In this document: positions 24,280 through 36,455 of the stretch, piece by piece
Layout: the number at the start of each line of letters is the position of its first letter
Position numbering within the stretch: the first letter of the stretch is position 1
Assembly (NCBI GenBank): GCA_036417435.1
Contig: CM070910.1
Span: 81,824,784-81,888,783, forward strand
DNA length: 64,000 bases
Direction: 5' to 3'
Source: Inia geoffrensis
Taxonomy: Eukaryota; Chordata; Mammalia; Artiodactyla; Iniidae
The notes under the pieces: model-generated
Database searches by the model: none
Told to the model about the DNA's origin: nothing
The model's input: the letters and a program-made list of their open reading frames with translations, nothing else
Position numbers and translations under genes: made by a program

Positions 24280-26014
24280 TTGGCCAAAAAGGGCGTATGC
24301 GTTTTTTCCTGAATATATTCAGGAAAAAACGCATACGCCCTTTTTGGCCAAGTGCATCACTGTCGAACTGCTGCCTCTTTTCCTTCGATTTCAGAGCAAT
24401 TCTTATCTACCACCTGATATCTGTTTTCTGCAATTCTGTGTCGTGTTCAAGTCCTCTTCACAGTCTTCCTTCAATAAATATTTGGATGATAGGGGTCATT
24501 TGGAACTCCGCAGGATTGTGAGTTACATTGCCAAAAATCTCCTTTTCTCAACTCGCTTTCTTGTGAGCTGACCGCAAACTCGAATAATTGCTTCAGGCCC
24601 TAATCTCGTTCCGGCATGGCACGCTGAGCCTTTGGTGAATTCTTCTTCCTGTAGGGAAATCATCGTTCAATGTGCCCGTCCAAACACATCGAGTTAGCCG
24701 CTCATTGGTTCTCCTTATTCCTGCTTATCTTCCACAGAAATTGCAAACTGTGCCAAGCAAGAGGTCAAAGGCACTGACTCTCGAAGTAGGGAGAATGTTA
24801 ATATCGCATCTGGAAAGGCGAACTCGAGTAACAGGGGGGGGAAATGGCGATGAATTTTAGAAATTTTGCCTGATCACTTCGTGGACCATATTCTGGGTTT
24901 TCCATGCATATTTTAGCTGAAGGATAACTCCCTTAAACGTGGAGATTTGGGACCCGTGGAATTGGAATCATGCACCATTACCTCAGAGGGTCTGCCCTCC
25001 CTCACCAATATTATCAGTCCCAAGTGTCCAGCCTTATCTCTCCCACAGCTGGTGATGTAGAGGTGGTAAATCCAAGATTTCTCGCAAGCCCTCATGGACT
25101 TATTTAAGAATTTCTCTCTATTTCACAGTCCTTGTGCTTTCTTTTTCAAATTTATTTTTATAAGGGGATTTAGCTTATTTACACTGCTGTGTGTATGCTG
25201 CTGTATACAAGTGATTTTCCTATGGAGACCTATAAATGTATGGGTTTTAAGTTTCTTCACATTCAGGTGTATTCCTAGGTATTGAATACGGGATGTTGAG
25301 TCCATTTGGTTGAGCGAGGAGTAGGTCTTGTCTAATATATATTTGGCTTATGGAATGGTATCTGTCCTAATGTCCATCTCTGGTTTTATGCAGCCTCCCC
25401 ACTCTCCTTTGACCTTAAGCAAGCATAAATTTCTTTTGTAAATGTGAGACTCTGTTGTGTTTTGAAATGCAGTTCATGCGTAGTCGTGTTTCCATTCCCG
25501 GTATTAGTGATCTCTTATGATGTTGCTTTTTCTGTGTGACTTATTTCACTTAGAATCATCGTAACTAAATCCACTCATTATGCTGCTACTGGTCTGTGGC
25601 CATTGATTTCATTGTTGAGTGATATTCCATTGTAGGGATGTACCACAACTTCTATATCCAGTTTTCTCTTTCTGGGCTATTGAAGTTGTACCATAGTCAA
25701 GGTTCCGTACACAGAGCAGCCCCAAACTTTGGTGTGGCTCTGTCTTTTTCATTTAAATTTTCCGAAACTATAGCACCATAAGTGGAAGTGCCCTAGGCTC
25801 TCTAGCTTGTTTTTTTCTTTGTTCCAGGAAACACCATCCACTTCTCCAGAGTGGCTGTTGGCAATTTACATCCCGCCCATGAGCATAACAAGGCTGCCGG
25901 TTCTCCATGGCCTGTCCTGCCTCTCTGGATTTTACATTTTTTTCGGAGGGCCCTTTTGATCGGTGGGAAGTGAGACTTCCTTGTAGTGCGGATTTCCATT
26001 GCAGGCTTGCTTGG
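24280..26014 (+). repeat. Monomer M14
   Basis: Length 1,735 bp through loss of one C in GGTTCCGTAC (25704). Perfect palindrome. G run lengthened to eight (24833). The tail is unusually diverged: TCTGCCCTCCC, AATATTATCAGTCC, GCTGGTGATG, GCCCTCATGG and GTATTGAATACGGGATG. Confidence 0.95.
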
Positions 26015-27786
26015 TTGGCCAAAAAGTGCGTATGCGTTTTTTCCTGAATATATTCAGGAAAAAACGCATACGCCCTTTTTGGCCAAGTGCATCACTGTCG
26101 AACTGCTGCCTCTTTTCCTACGATTTCAGGTCAATTCTTATCTATCACCTGATATCTGTTTTCTGCAATTCTGTGTCGTGTTCAAGTCCTCTTCACAGTA
26201 TTCCTTCTATAAATTTTTGGATGATAGGGGTCATTTTTTACTCCGCAGGATTGTGAGTTACAGTGCCAAAAATCTCCTTTTGTCAACTCGCTTTTTTGTG
26301 AGCTGACCGCAAACCCGAATAATTGCTTCAGGCCCTAATCTCATTCCGGCATGGCACGCTGAGCCTTTGGTGAATTCTTCTTCCTGTATTGAAATCATCG
26401 TTCAATGTGCCCGTCCAAACACATCGAGTTAGCCGCTCTTTGGTTCTCCTTATTCCTGCTCATCTTCCACAGAAATTGCAAACTGTGCCAAACAAAAGGT
26501 CAAAGGCACTGACTCTCCAAGTGGGGAGAAAAATAATATCGCATCTGGAAAGGCGAACTCGAGTACCAGGGGGGGAAAATGGCGATGAATTTTAGAAATT
26601 TTGCCTGATCACTTCGTGGACCATATTCTGGGTTTTCCATGCATATTTTAGCTGAAGGATAAATCCCTTAAACGTGGAGATTTGGGACCCGTGGATTGGG
26701 AATCATGCACCATTACCTCAAAGGGTCTGCATTCCCTCACCAATAGTATCAGCCCCAAGTGTCCAGCCTTATCTCTCCCACAGCTGTGGATGTAGAGGTG
26801 GTCAATCCGAGATTTCTCACAAGCCCTCAAGGACTTATTTAGGAATTTCTCTCTATTTCACAGTCCTTGTGCTTTCTTTTTCAAATTTATTTTTATAAGG
26901 GGATTTAGATTATTTACAGTGCTGTGTGTATGCTGCTGTACACAAGTGATTTTCTTATGGAGACCTATTAATGTATTGGTTTTAAGTTTCTTCACAGTCA
27001 GGTTTATTCCTAGGTTTTGAATACGGGGTGTTGAGTCAATTTGGTTGAGCGAGGAGTAGGTCTTGTCTAATATATATTTGGCTTATGGAATGGTATCTGT
27101 CCTAATGTCCATCTCTGGTTTTATGCAGCCTCCCCACTCTCCTTTGACCTTAAGCAAGCGTAAATTTCTTTTGTAAATGTGAGACTCTGTTGTGTTTTGA
27201 AATGCAGTTCATGCGTAGTCGTGTTTCCATTCCCGGTATTAGTGATATCTTATGATGTTTCTTTTTCTGTGTGACTTATATCACTTAGAATCATCGTAAC
27301 TAAATCCACTCATTATGCTGCTACTGGTCTGTGGCCATTGATTTCATTGTTGAGTGCTATTCCATTGTAGGAATGTACCACAACTTCTATATCCATTTTT
27401 CTCTTTCTGGGCTATTGAAGTTGTATATCCATTTTTCTCTTTCTGGGCTATTGAAGTTGTACCATTGTCAAGGTTCCCGTACACAGAGCAGCCCCAAACT
27501 TTGGTGTGTCTCTGTCTTTTTCATTTAAATTTTCTGAATCTATAGCACCATAAGTGGAAGTGCCCTAGGCTCTCTAGCTTGGTTTTTTCTTTGTTCCAGG
27601 AAACACCATCCACTTCTCCAGAGTGGCTGTTGGCAATTTACATCCCGCCCATCAGCATAACAAGGCTGCCGGTTCTCCGTGGCCTGTCCTGCCTCTCTAG
27701 ATTTTACATTTATTTCGGAGGGCCCTTTTGATCGGTGGGAAGTGAGACTTCCTTGTAGTGCGGATTTCCATTGCAGGCTTGCTTGG
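26015..27786 (+). repeat. Monomer M15, longest unit
   Basis: Length 1,772 bp because of the 36-bp duplication at 27388-27459. One palindrome change (AAAAAGTGCG). Private substitutions cluster at CAGGTCAATTC, CAGTATTCCTTCTATAA, CATTTTTTACTCC (26231) and GAGAAAAATAATATC (26525), suggesting an older or less homogenised copy. Confidence 0.95.
27388..27459 (+). repeat. 36-bp direct tandem duplication inside M15
   Basis: The 36 bp beginning TATATCCATTTTTC and ending TTGAAGTTG occur twice back to back (27388-27423 and 27424-27459) with no difference between copies. Every other monomer has one copy. The event accounts exactly for the 1,772-bp length of M15. It lies in the L1 ORF2-derived portion. 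Confidence 0.95.
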
Positions 27787-27848
27787 TTGGCCAAAAAGGG
27801 CGTATGCGTTTATATTCAGGAAAAAACGCATACGCCCTTTTTGGCCAA
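27787..27848. mobile_element. Palindrome with 10-bp tip deletion (M16)
   Basis: The left arm reads GCGTT and then joins TATATTCAGG, missing TTTTCCTGAA or an equivalent 10 bp. The palindrome is cut from 72 to 62 bp and becomes an imperfect inverted repeat with a short loop. It is the only monomer with an indel in the palindrome. The loss is on one side of the symmetry centre, as expected if a hairpin or cruciform tip was trimmed or skipped. Confidence 0.95.
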
Positions 27849-29511
27849 GTGCATCACTGTCGAACTGCTGCCTCTTTTCCTACGATTTCAGAGCAATTCT
27901 TATCTACCACCTGATATCTGTTTTCTGCAATTCTGTGTCGTGTTCAAGTCCTCTTCACAGTCTTCCTTCAATAAATTTTTGGATGATAGGGGTCATTTGG
28001 AACTCCGCAGGATTGTGAGTTACAGTGCCAAAAATCTCCTTTTCTCAACTTGCTTTCTTGTGAGCTGACCGCAAGCCCGAATAATTGCTTCAGGCCCTAA
28101 TCTCGTGCCGGCATGGCACGCTGAGCCTTTGGTGAATTCTTCTTCCTGTAGGGAAATCATCGTTCAATGTGCCCGTCTAAACACATCGAGTTAGCCGCTC
28201 ATTGGTTCTCCTTATTCCTGCTCATCTTCCACAGAAATTGCAAACTGTGCCAAACAAGAGGTCAAAGGCACTGACTCTCCAAGTGGGGAGAATGTTAATA
28301 TCGCATCTGGAAAGGCGAACTCGAGTACCAGGACGGGAAAATGGCGATGAATTTTAGAAATTTTGCCTGGTCACTTCGTGGACCATATTCTGGGTTTTCG
28401 ATGCATATTTTAGCTGAAGGATATATCCCTTAAACGTGGAGATTTGGGACCCGTGGAATGGGAATCATGCACCATTACCTCATAGTGTCTGCATTCCCTC
28501 ACCAATAGTATCAGCCCCAAGTGTCCAGCCTTATCTCTCCCCCAGCTGTGGATGTAGAGGTGGCAAATCCAAGATTTCTCGCAAGACCTCAAGGACTTAT
28601 TTAAGAATTTCTTTCTATTTCACAGTCCTTGTGCTTTCTTTTTCAAATTTATTTTTATAAGTGGGTTTAGCTTATTTACACTGCTGGGTGTATGCTGCTG
28701 TACACAAGTGATTTTCTTACGGAGACCTATAAATGTATGGGTTTTAAGTTTCTTCACAATCAGGTATATTCCTAGGTTTTGAATACGGGGTGTTGAGTCG
28801 ATTTGGTTGAGCAAGGAGTAGGTCTTGTCTAATATATATTTGGCTTATGGAATGGTATCTGTCCTAATGTCCATCTCTGGTTTTATGCAGCCTCCCCACT
28901 CTCCTTTGACCTTAAGCAAGCATAAATTTCTTTTGTAAATGTGAGACTCTGTTGTGTTTTGAAATGCAGTTCATGCGTAGTCGTGTTTCCATTCCCGGTA
29001 TTAGTGATATCTTATGATGTTGCTTTTTCTGTGTGACTTATTTCACTTAGAATCATCGTAACTAAATCCACTCATTATGCTGCTACTGGTCTGTGGCCAT
29101 TGATTTCATTGTTGAGTGATATTCCATTGTAGGGATGTACCACAACTTCTATATCCAGTTTTCTCTTTCTGGGCTATTGAAGTTGTACCATAGTCAAGGT
29201 TCCGTACACAGAGCAGCCCCAAACTTTGGTGTGGCTCTGTCTTTTTCATTTAAATTTTCCGAATCTATAGCACCATAAGTGGAAGTGCCCTAGGCTCTCT
29301 AGCTTGTTTTTTTCTTTGTTCCAGGAAACACCATCCACTTCTCCAGAGTGGCTGTTGGCAATTTACATCCCGCCCATGAGCATAACAAGGCTGCCGGTTC
29401 TCCATGGTCTGCCCTGCCTCTCTGGATTTTACATTTTTTTCGGAGGGCCCTTTTGATGGGTGGGAAGTGAGACTTCCTTGTAGTGCGGATTTCCATTGCA
29501 GGCTTGCTTGG
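27787..29511 (+). repeat. Monomer M16, shortest complete unit
   Basis: Length 1,725 bp: 10 bp lost from the palindrome tip and one C lost in GGTTCCGTAC (29201). The latter links its tail to M14. The G run is broken (CAGGACGGG, 28329). The tail belongs to the M12/M13 class with CATAGTGTCTG. Confidence 0.95.
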
Positions 29512-31247
29512 TTGGCCAAAAAGGGCGTATGCGTTTTTTCCTGAATATATTCAGGAAAAAACGCATACGCCCTTTTTGGCCAAGTGCATCACTCTCGAAC
29601 TGCTGCCTCTTTTCCTACGATTTCAGAGCAATTCTTATCTACCACCTGATATCTGTTTTCTGCAATTCTGTGTCGTGTTCAAGTCCTCTCCACAGTCTTC
29701 CTTCAATAAATTTTTGGATGATAGGGGTCATTTGGAACTCCGCAGGATTGTGAGTTACAGTGCCAAAAATCTCCTTTTCTCAACTCGCTTTCTTGTGAGC
29801 TGACCGCAAACCCGAATAATTGCTTCAGGCCCTAATCTCGTTCCGGCATGGCACGCTGAGCCTTTGGTGAATTCTTCTACCTGTAGGGAAATCATCGTTC
29901 AGTGTGCCCGTCCAAACACATCGAGTTAGCCGCTCATTGGTTCTCCTTATTCCTGCTCATCTTCCACAGAAATTGCAAACTGTGCCAAACAAGAGGTCAA
30001 AGGCACTGACTCTCCAAGTGGGGAGAATGTTAATATCGCATCTGGAAAGGCGAACTCGAGTACCAGGGGGGGAAAATGGCGATGAATTTTAGAAATTTTG
30101 CCTGATCACTTCGTGGACCATATTCTGGGTTTTCCATGCATATTTTAGCTGAAGGATAAATTCCTTAAACGTGGAGATTTGGGACCCGTGGAATGGGAAT
30201 CATGCACCATTACCTCAGAGGGTCTGCATTCCCTCACCAATAGTATCAGCCCCAAGTGTCCAGCCTTATCTCTCCCCCAGCTGTTGATGTAGCGGAGGTA
30301 ATTGCAAGATTTCTCGCAAGCCCTCAAGGACTTATTTAAGAATTTCTCTCTATTTCACAGTCCTTGTGCTTTCTTTTTCAAATTTATTTTTATAATGGGA
30401 TTTAGCTTATTTACACTGCTGTGTGTATGCTGCTGTACACAAGTGATTTTCTTATGGAGACATATAAATGTATGGGTTTTAAGTTTCTTCACAGTCAGGT
30501 TTATTCCTAGGTTTTGTATACGGGGTGTTGAGTTGATTTGGTTGAGCGAGGAGTAGGTCTTGTCTAATATATATTTGGCTTATGGAATGGTAACTGTCCT
30601 AATGTCCATCTCTGGTTTTATGCAGCCTCCCCACTCTCCTTTGACCTTAAGCAAGCATAAATTTCTTTTGTAAATGTGAGACTCTGCTGTGTTTTGAAAT
30701 GCAGTTCATGCGTAGTCGTGTTTCCATTCCCGGTATTAGTGATATCTTATGATGTTTCTTTTTCTGTGTGACTTATTTCACTTAGAATCATCGTAACTAA
30801 ATCCACGCATTATGCTGCTACTGGTCTGTGGCCATTGATTTCATTGTTGAGTGATATTCCATTGTAGGGATGTACCACAACTTCTATATCCATTTTTCTC
30901 TTTCTGGGCTATTGAAGTTGTACCATAGTCAAGGTTCCCGTACACAGAGCAGCCCCAAATTTTGGTGTGGCTCTGTCTTTTTCATTTAAATTTTCCGAAT
31001 CTATAGCACCATAAGTGGAAGTGCCCTAGGCTCTCTAGCTTGTTTTTTTCTTTGTTCCAGGAAACACCATCCACTTCTCCAGAGTGGCTGTTGGCAATTT
31101 ACATCCCGCCCATCAGCATAACTAGGCTGCCGGTTCTCCATGGCCTTTCCTGCCTCTCTGGATTTTACATTTTTTTCGGAGGGCCCTTTTGATCGGTGGG
31201 AAGTGAGACTTCCTTGTAGTGCGGATTTCCATTGCAGGCTTGCTTGG
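29512..31247 (+). repeat. Monomer M17
   Basis: Length 1,736 bp, perfect palindrome. CACTCTCGAACTG and CCTCTCCACAG are private. The tail at 30284 (TTGATGTAGCGGAGG) is diverged. From about 30330 (ATAATGGGATTTAGC, GTATACGGGG, GAGTTGATTTGG) it is identical to the end of M23, marking the left edge of the 10,416-bp repeat. Confidence 0.95.
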
Positions 31248-32983
31248 TTGGCCAAAAAGGGCATATGCGTTTTTTCCTGAATATATTCAGGAAAAAATGC
31301 ATACGCCCTTTTTGGCCAATTGCATCACTGTCGAAATGCTGCCTCTTTTCCTACGATTTCAGAGCAATTCTTATCTACCGCCTGATATCTGTTTTCTGCA
31401 ATTTTGTGTCGTGTTCAAGTCCTCTTCACAGTCTTCCTTCAATAGATTTTTGGATGATAGGGGTCATTTGGAACTCCGCAGGATTGTGAGTTACAGTGCC
31501 AAAAATCTCCTTTTGTCAACTCGCTTTTTTGTGAGCTGACCGCAAACCTGAATAATTGCTTCAGGCCCTAATCTCGTTCTGGCACGGCACGCTGAGCCTT
31601 TGGTCAATTCTTCTTCTTGTAGGGAAATCATCGTTCAATGTGCCCGTCCAAACACATCGAGTTAGCCGCTCATTGGTTCTCCTTATTCCTGCTCATCTTC
31701 CACAGAAATTGCAAACTGTGCCGAACAAGAGGTCAAAGGCACTGACTCTCGAAATGGGGAGAATGTTAATATCGCATCTGGAAAGGCGAACTCGAGTACC
31801 AGGGGGGGAAAATGGTGATGAACTTTAGAAATTTTCCCTGATCACTTTGTGGACCATATTCTGGGTTTTCCATGCATATTTTAGATGAAGGATAAAATCC
31901 TTAAACGTGGAGATTTGGGACCCGTGGAATGGGAATCATGCACCATTACCTCAGAGGGTCTGCATTCCCTCACCAATAGAATCAGCCCCAAGTGTCCAGC
32001 CTTATCTCTCCCCCAGCTGTGGATGTAGATGTGGTAAATCCAAGATTTCTCGCAAGACCTCAAGGAGTTATTTAAGAATTACTCTCTATTTCACAGTCCT
32101 TGTGCTTTCTTTTTCAAATTTATTTTTATAAGGGGATTTAGATTATTTACACTGCTGTGTGTATGCTGCTGTACACAAGTGATTTTCTTATGGAGACCTA
32201 TAAGTGTATGGGTTTTAAGTTTCTTCACAGTCAGGTTTATTCCTAGGTTTTGAATACGGGGTGTTGAGTCGATTTGGTTGAGCAAGGAGTAGGTCTTGTC
32301 TGATATATATTTGGCTTATGGAATGGTATCTGTCCTAATGTCCATCTCTGGTTTTATGCAGCCTCCCCACTCTACTTGGACCTTAAGCAAGCATAAATTT
32401 CTTTTGTAAATGTGAGACCCTGTTGTGTTTTGAAATGCAGTTCATACGTAGTCGTGTTTCCATTCCCGGTATTAGTGATATCTTATGATGTTTCTTCATC
32501 TGTGTGACTTATTTCACTTAGAGTCATCGTAACTAAATCCACTCATTATGCTGCTACTGGTCTGTGGCCATTGATTTCATTGTTGAGTGATATTCCATTG
32601 TAGGGATATACCACAACTTTTATATCCAGTTTTCTCTTTCTGGGCTATTGAAGTTGAACCATAGTCAAGGTTCCCGTACACAGAGCAGCCCCAAACTTTG
32701 GTGTGGCTCTGTCTTTTTCATTTAAATTTTCCGAATCTATAGCACCATAAGTGGAAGTGCCCTAGGCTCTCTAGCTTGGTTTTTTCTTTGTTCCAGGAAA
32801 CACCATCCACTTCTCCAGAGTGGCTGTTGGCAATTTCCATCCCGCCCATCAGCATAACAAGGCTGCCGGTTCTCCATGGCCTGTCTTGCCTCTCTGGATT
32901 TTACATTTTTTTCGGAGGGCCCTTTTGATCGGTGGGAAGAGAGACTTCCTTGTAGTGCGGATTTCCATTGCAGGCTTGCTTGG
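31248..32983 (+). repeat. Monomer M18, class a
   Basis: Length 1,736 bp. Two palindrome changes, both at CpG sites (GGGCATATG; AAAAAATGCATACG). AATAGATTTTTGG removes the AATAAA hexamer. GGCACGGCACG, GGTCAATTC and CTCGAAATGGGG are shared only with M24. Confidence 0.95.
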
Positions 32984-34719
32984 TTGGCCAAAAAGGGCGT
33001 ATGCGTTTTTTCCTGAATATATTCAGGAAAAAACGCATACGCCCTTTTTCGCCAAGTGCCTCACTGTCGAACTGCTGCCTCTTTTCCTACGATTTCAGAG
33101 CAATTCTTATCTACCACCTGATATCTGTTTTCTGCAATTCTGTGTCGTGTTCAAGTCCTCTTCAAAGTCTTCCTTCAATAAGTTTTTGGATGATAGGGGT
33201 CATTTGGAACTCCGCAGGATTGTGAGTTACAGTGCCAAAAATCTCCTTTTCTCAACTCGCTTCCTTGTGAGCTGACCGCAAACCCGAATAATTGCTTCAG
33301 GCCCTAATCTCGTTCTGGCATGGCACGCTGAGCCTTTGGTGAATTCTTCTTCCTGTAGGGAAATCATCGTTCAATGTGCCCGTCTAAACACATCGAGTTA
33401 GCCGCTCATTGGTTCTCCTTATTCCTGCTCATCTTCCACAGAAATTGCAAACTGTGCCAAACAAGAGGTCAAAGGCACTGACTCTCCAAGTGGGGAGAAT
33501 GTTAATATCGCATCTGGAAAGGCGAACTCGAGTACCAGGGGGGGAAAATGGCGATGAATTTTAGAAATTTTGCCTGATCACTTCGTGGACCATATTCTGG
33601 GTTTTCCATGCATATTTTAGCTGAAGGATAAATCCCTTAAACGTGGAGATTTGGGACCCGTGGAATGGGAATCATGCACCATTTGCTCAGAGGGTCTGCA
33701 TTCCCTCACCAATAGTATCAGCCCCAAGTGTCCAGCCTTATCTCTCCCCCAGCTGTGGATGTAGAGGTGGTAAATCCATGATTTCTCGCAAGACCTCAAG
33801 GACTTATTTAAGAATTTCTCTCTATTTCACAGTCCTTGTGCTTTCTTTTTCAAATTTATATTTATAAGGGGATTTAGATTATTTACACTGCTGTGTGTAT
33901 GCTGCTGTACACAAGTGATTTTCTTATGGAGACCTATAAATTTATGGGTTTTAAGTTTCTTCACAGTCAGGTATATTCCTAGGTTTTGAATACGGGGTGT
34001 TGAGTCGATTTGGTTGAGCAAGGAGTAGGTCTTGTCTGATATATATTTGGCTTATGGAATGGTATCTGTCCTAATGTCCATCTCTGGTTTTATGCAGCCT
34101 CCCCACTCTCCTTGGACCTTAAGCAAGCATAAATTTCTTTTGTAAATGTGAGACCCTGTTGTGTTTTGAAATGCAGTTCATACGTAGTCGTGTTTCCATT
34201 CCCGGTATTAGTGATATCTTATGATGTTTCTTCATCTGTGTGACTTATTTCACTTAGAGTCATCGTAACTAAATCCACTCATTATGCTGCTACTGGTCTG
34301 TGGCCATTGATTTCATTGTTGAGTGATATTCCATTGTAGGGATATACCACAACTTTTATATCCAGTTTTCTCTTTCTGGGCTATTGAAGTTGAACCATAG
34401 TCAAGGTTCCCGTACACAGAGCAGCCCCAAACTTTGGTGTGGCTCTGTCTTTTTCATTTAAATTTTCCGAATCTATAGCACCATAAGTGGAAGTGCCCAA
34501 GGCTCTCTAGCTTGGTTTTTTCTTTGTTCCAGGAAACACCATCCACTTCTCCAGAGTGGCTGTTGGCAATTTCCATCCCGCCCATCAGCATAACAAGGCT
34601 GCCGGTTCTCCATGGCCTGTCTTGCCTCTCTGGATTTTACATTTTTTTCGGAGGGCCCTTTTGATCGGTGGGAAGAGAGACTTCCTTGTAGTGCGGATTT
34701 CCATTGCAGGCTTGCTTGG
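32984..34719 (+). repeat. Monomer M19, class b
   Basis: Length 1,736 bp. One palindrome change (TTTTTCGCCAA), then GTGCCTCACTG. CAAAGTC and AATAAGTTTTTGG as in the c class. Tail with CATTTGCTCAG and CCATGATTTC. Repeated almost exactly as M25. Confidence 0.95.
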
Positions 34720-36455
34720 TTGGCCAAAAAGTGCGTATGCGTTTTTTCCTGAATATATTCAGGAAAAAACGCATACGCCCTTTTTGGCCAAGTGCATCAC
34801 TGTCGAACTGCTGCCTCTTTTCCTACGATTTCAGAGCAATTCTTATCTACCACCTGATATCTGTTTTCTGCAATTCTGTGTCGTGTTCAAGTCCTCTTCA
34901 AAGTCTTCCTTCAATAAGTTTTTGGATGATAGGGGTCATTTGGAACTCCGCAGGATTGTGAGTTACAGTGCCAAAAATCTCCTTTTCTCAACTCGCTTCC
35001 TTGTGAGCTGACCGCAAACCCGAATAATTGCTTCAGGCCCTAATCTCGTGCCGGCATGGCACGCTGAGCCTTTGGTGAATTCTTCTTCCTGTAGGGAAAT
35101 CATCGTTCAATGTGCCCGTCTAAACACATCGAGTTAGCCGCTCATTGGTTCTCCTTATTCCTGCTCATCTTCCACAGAAATTGCAAACTGTGCCAAACAA
35201 GAGGTCAAAGGCACTGACTCTCCAAGTGGGGAGAATGTTAATATCGCATCTGGAAAGGCGAACTCGAGTACCAGGGGGGGAAAATGGCGATGAATTTTAG
35301 AAATTTTGCCTGATCACTTCGTGGACCATATTCTGGGTTTTCCATGCATATTTTAGCTGAAGGATAAATCCCTTAAACGTGGAGATTTGGGACCCGTGGA
35401 ATGGGAATCATGCACCATTACCTCAGAGGGTCTGCATTCCCTCACCAATAGTATCAGCCCCAAGTGTCCAGCCTTATCTCTCCCCCAGCTGTGGATGTAG
35501 AGGTGGTAAATCCAAGATTTCTCGCAAGACCTCAAGGACTTATTTAAGAATTTCTCTCTATTTCACAGTCCTTGTGCTTTCTTTTTCAAATTTATATTTA
35601 TAAGGGGATTTAGATTATTTACACTGCTGTGTGTATGCTGCTGTACACAAGTGATTTTCTTATGGAGACCTATAAATTTATGGGTTTTAAGTTTCTTCAC
35701 AGTCTGGTATATTCCTAGGTTTTGAATACGGGGTGTTGAGTCGATTTGGTTGAGCAAGGAGTAGGTCTTGTCTGATATATATTTGGCTTATGGAATGGTA
35801 TCTGTCCTAATGTCCATCTCTGGTTTTATGCAGCCTCCCCACTCTCCTTGGACCTTAAGCAAGCATAAATTTCTTTTGTAAATGTGAGACCCTGTTGTGT
35901 TTTGAAATGCAGTTCATACGTAGTCGTGTTTCCATTCCCGGTATTAGTGATATCTTATGATGTTTCTTCATCTGTGTGACTTATTTCACTTAGAGTCATC
36001 GTAACTAAATCCACTCATTATGCTGCTACTGGTCTGTGGCCATTGATTTCATTGTTGAGTGATATTCCATTGTAGGGATATACCACAACTTTTATATCCA
36101 GTTTTCTCTTTCTGGGCTATTGAAGTTTAACCATAGTCAAGGTTCCCGTACACAGAGCAGCCCCAAACTTTGGTGTGGCTCTGTCTTTTTCATTTAAATT
36201 TTCCGAATCTATAGCACCATAAGTGGAAGTGCCCAAGGCTCTCTAGCTTGGTTTTTTCTTTGTTCCAGGAAACACCATCCACTTCTCCAGAGTGGCTGTT
36301 GGCAATTTCCATCCCGCCCATCAGCATAACAAGGCTGCCGGTTCTCCATGGCCTGTCTTGCCTCTCTGGATTTTACATTTTTTTCGGAGGGCCCTTTTGA
36401 TCGGTGGGAAGAGAGACTTCCTTGTAGTGCGGATTTCCATTGCAGGCTTGCTTGG
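34720..36455 (+). repeat. Monomer M20, class c
   Basis: Length 1,736 bp. One palindrome change (AAAAAGTGCG). CTCGTGCCGG, TTATATTTATAAGG, AAATTTATGGG and AGTCTGGTATA define the class. CCCAAGGCTC replaces CCCTAGGCTC before M20 and M21. Confidence 0.95.

Noticed and set aside
32820..33275. 151-codon forward open frame, repeated in about ten monomers
   Set aside because: It starts at a non-ATG codon, runs antisense to an L1 fragment, passes through the palindrome, and is closed or shortened by single changes in most other monomers. Its repetition reflects array homogenisation. No domain is recognisable.
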